Assembly (NCBI GenBank): GCA_028280025.1
Contig: JANQMO010000034.1
Coordinates: forward strand, 1 to 32,802
Source: Chlorobium sp.
Lineage (GTDB): Bacteria; Bacteroidota; Chlorobiia; Chlorobiales; Chlorobiaceae
DNA: 32,802 bases
Direction: 5' to 3'
Shown: positions 32,069 to 32,802 of the stretch, piece after piece
Layout: each line of letters starts with the position of its first letter
Position numbering within the stretch: position 1 is the stretch's first letter
Notes under the pieces: generated by a model
Told to the model about the DNA's origin: nothing
Databases searched by the model: none
Seen by the model: the letters and a program-made list of their open reading frames with translations, nothing else
Translations under genes and position numbers: made by a program

Positions 32069-32238
32069 TTCGTGAATGGCAATGAAAAAGGAGTCAGGCC
32101 TGTGCAGGTAATAATTGTCAAACGTATAGGTCTTATAGGTCCCATGAGTCCTATAGGACCTATAGAATGCCATCAAATGTATCCGCTTGCAACACCGTAA
32201 CAACTATCTTCACCCTATTTACGATTCACGGATTCACG
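32065..32238. repeat. Inverted heptad-like repeats flanking the trpB-nadA intergenic region
   Basis: TCGTGATTCGTGAAT at 32065-32079, starting over the last codons of trpB, is mirrored imperfectly by TTCACGGATTCACGA at 32224-32238, just before the nadA stop. Both are built of CGTGAnT-type units. The region between also holds the 9-bp repeats listed separately. No standard terminator is seen for either convergent gene. Confidence 0.5.
32125..32169. repeat. 9-bp tandem repeat (TATAGGNCC-like, about five units)
   Basis: Consecutive nonamers TATAGGTCT, TATAGGTCC, CATGAGTCC, TATAGGACC and TATAGAATG fill 32125-32169. TATAGGTCC and its neighbour TATAGGACC also form an internal inverted repeat. The tract is intergenic, between trpB and nadA. 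It is too short and lacks the spacers of a CRISPR array. Confidence 0.75.
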
Positions 32239-32243
32239 AAACC

Positions 32244-32802
32244 TCAGGACATTTCCAGCATTCGCTGTATCGGCCTCAACGCCCTCTGGCGCAGTGATTC
32301 CTCCACGACGATTTGCGGGCGCCTGTTTTCCATGCACAGCATCAGCTTTTCAAGGGTGTTCTGCTTCATCTGCGTACAGGTGCTCCAGGGGTGACCGGCG
32401 TCTTTCGGAGCGGGAATCAAGGTTTTCCGGGGTGCCCGTTTTTGCATTTCGTGCAGTATACCCGGCTCGGTGGCGACGACGAGTATTTTTGCATCACTCT
32501 TTTCGGCATATGCAAGCAGGCCGCTTGTCGAACCCACAAAGTCAGCATGAACAAGAAGTTCCTCGCGGCATTCGGGATGTGCGATCAGCCTTGCCCCGGG
32601 ATGAGCTTCGAGCACCGGTTGTATGGTTTCCCAGTTGAAGGCTTCATGCACATAACAGTAGCCCTGCCAGAGTATCATCTCCCTGTTACGCTTCCTCATG
32701 ACGTAACGGCCAAGGTTCCTGTCCGGACCGAAAATAATTTCCCTCTCTTCCGGAATCTGGCTGACAATGCGCTCGGCATTTGAAGAGGTGCAGATAATGT
32801 CC
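32244..32802 (-). CDS. nadA: Quinolinate synthase NadA, N-terminus outside the window
   Basis: NadA condenses iminoaspartate with dihydroxyacetone phosphate to quinolinate, the first dedicated precursor of NAD, using an oxygen-sensitive [4Fe-4S] cluster. The reading frame is open to the right edge (32802); the internal ATG at 32699 is not the true start. Upstream residues read DIICTSSNAERIVSQIPEE and FGPDRNLGRYV, typical of NadA. Further motifs are ILWQGYCYVHE, AHPECREELL, VGSTSGLLAYA, ATEPGILHEMQKRAP and HPWSTCTQMKQNTLEKL. Three cysteines, in ICTSSNA, HPEC and STCTQM, match the cluster ligands, so all three are in the window. Only the last about 186 residues are visible. nadA converges on trpB across 175 nt of repeat-rich DNA. 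Confidence 0.95.
   Translation of the reverse strand, partial: DIICTSSNAERIVSQIPEEREIIFGPDRNLGRYVMRKRNREMILWQGYCYVHEAFNWETIQPVLEAHPGARLIAHPECREELLVHADFVGSTSGLLAYAEKSDAKILVVATEPGILHEMQKRAPRKTLIPAPKDAGHPWSTCTQMKQNTLEKLMLCMENRRPQIVVEESLRQRALRPIQRMLEMS

Noticed and set aside
32125..32169. CRISPR-like repeat
   Set aside because: The units are 9 bp, directly adjacent and without spacers, and no cas genes are present.

Overview
This window looks like ordinary chromosome from a green sulfur bacterium (Chlorobiota/Chlorobiaceae). The support is a monomeric NADP isocitrate dehydrogenase of the type used in the reductive TCA cycle, a large B12-dependent class II ribonucleotide reductase, a Chlorobi/Bacteroidetes-type UvrA, a TrpA with the AYYMPEFP and FAVNATTG variants that I recall from Chlorobium, and an ArsA-like ATPase with no arsenic genes nearby. 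Weak Shine-Dalgarno sequences before many genes also fit. The genus is not certain. I saw no tRNA, rRNA, CRISPR array, transposase, integrase, phage or plasmid gene.

Layout, left to right. Bases 1-1023 hold the 3' part of queD, broken by an apparent 4-nt deletion, then a small SnoaL/NTF2-like protein on the plus strand and a structured 98-bp element that probably terminates nrdJ. Bases 1024-9487 are a minus-strand block: arsA-like ATPase, fabI, icd and nrdJ, with a strong terminator after icd and a hairpin-rich leader before nrdJ. Bases 9488-9840 are non-coding and hold a nested imperfect palindrome. Bases 9841-14313 are minus strand: pterin carbinolamine dehydratase, UvrD/PcrA helicase, an MJ1255-type glycosyltransferase and aat. 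Bases 14532-17323 are plus strand: a GH13 amylase-family enzyme and two adjacent SRPBCC paralogues, one predicted cytoplasmic and one with a signal sequence. Their 3' end overlaps a convergent GT2 glycosyltransferase gene by 32 nt.

Bases 17292-20650 are a compact minus-strand run queC - CPBP protease - trpA - GT2. groES-groEL follows at 20774-22745, with a perfect CIRCE operator and a strong terminator. Divergent from groES is an unrecognised 101-residue protein with a 20-bp palindrome just upstream. uvrA and an Rrf2-type cysteine-containing regulator (minus) come next, then a divergent alpha/beta hydrolase (plus), lptD (minus), trpB (plus) and, at the right edge, the C-terminal part of nadA (minus).

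Most genes are housekeeping: deoxynucleotide supply, reductive TCA cycle, fatty acid synthesis, tryptophan and NAD synthesis, queuosine, chaperonins, DNA repair and outer-membrane assembly. I did not find a clear new multi-gene system. The items most worth a second look are the queD frameshift, the two structured non-coding elements at 927-1024 and 9649-9818, the two-hairpin nrdJ leader, the SRPBCC pair, the orphan gene divergent from groES, the LptD with a single cysteine pair, and two short tandem-repeat tracts.
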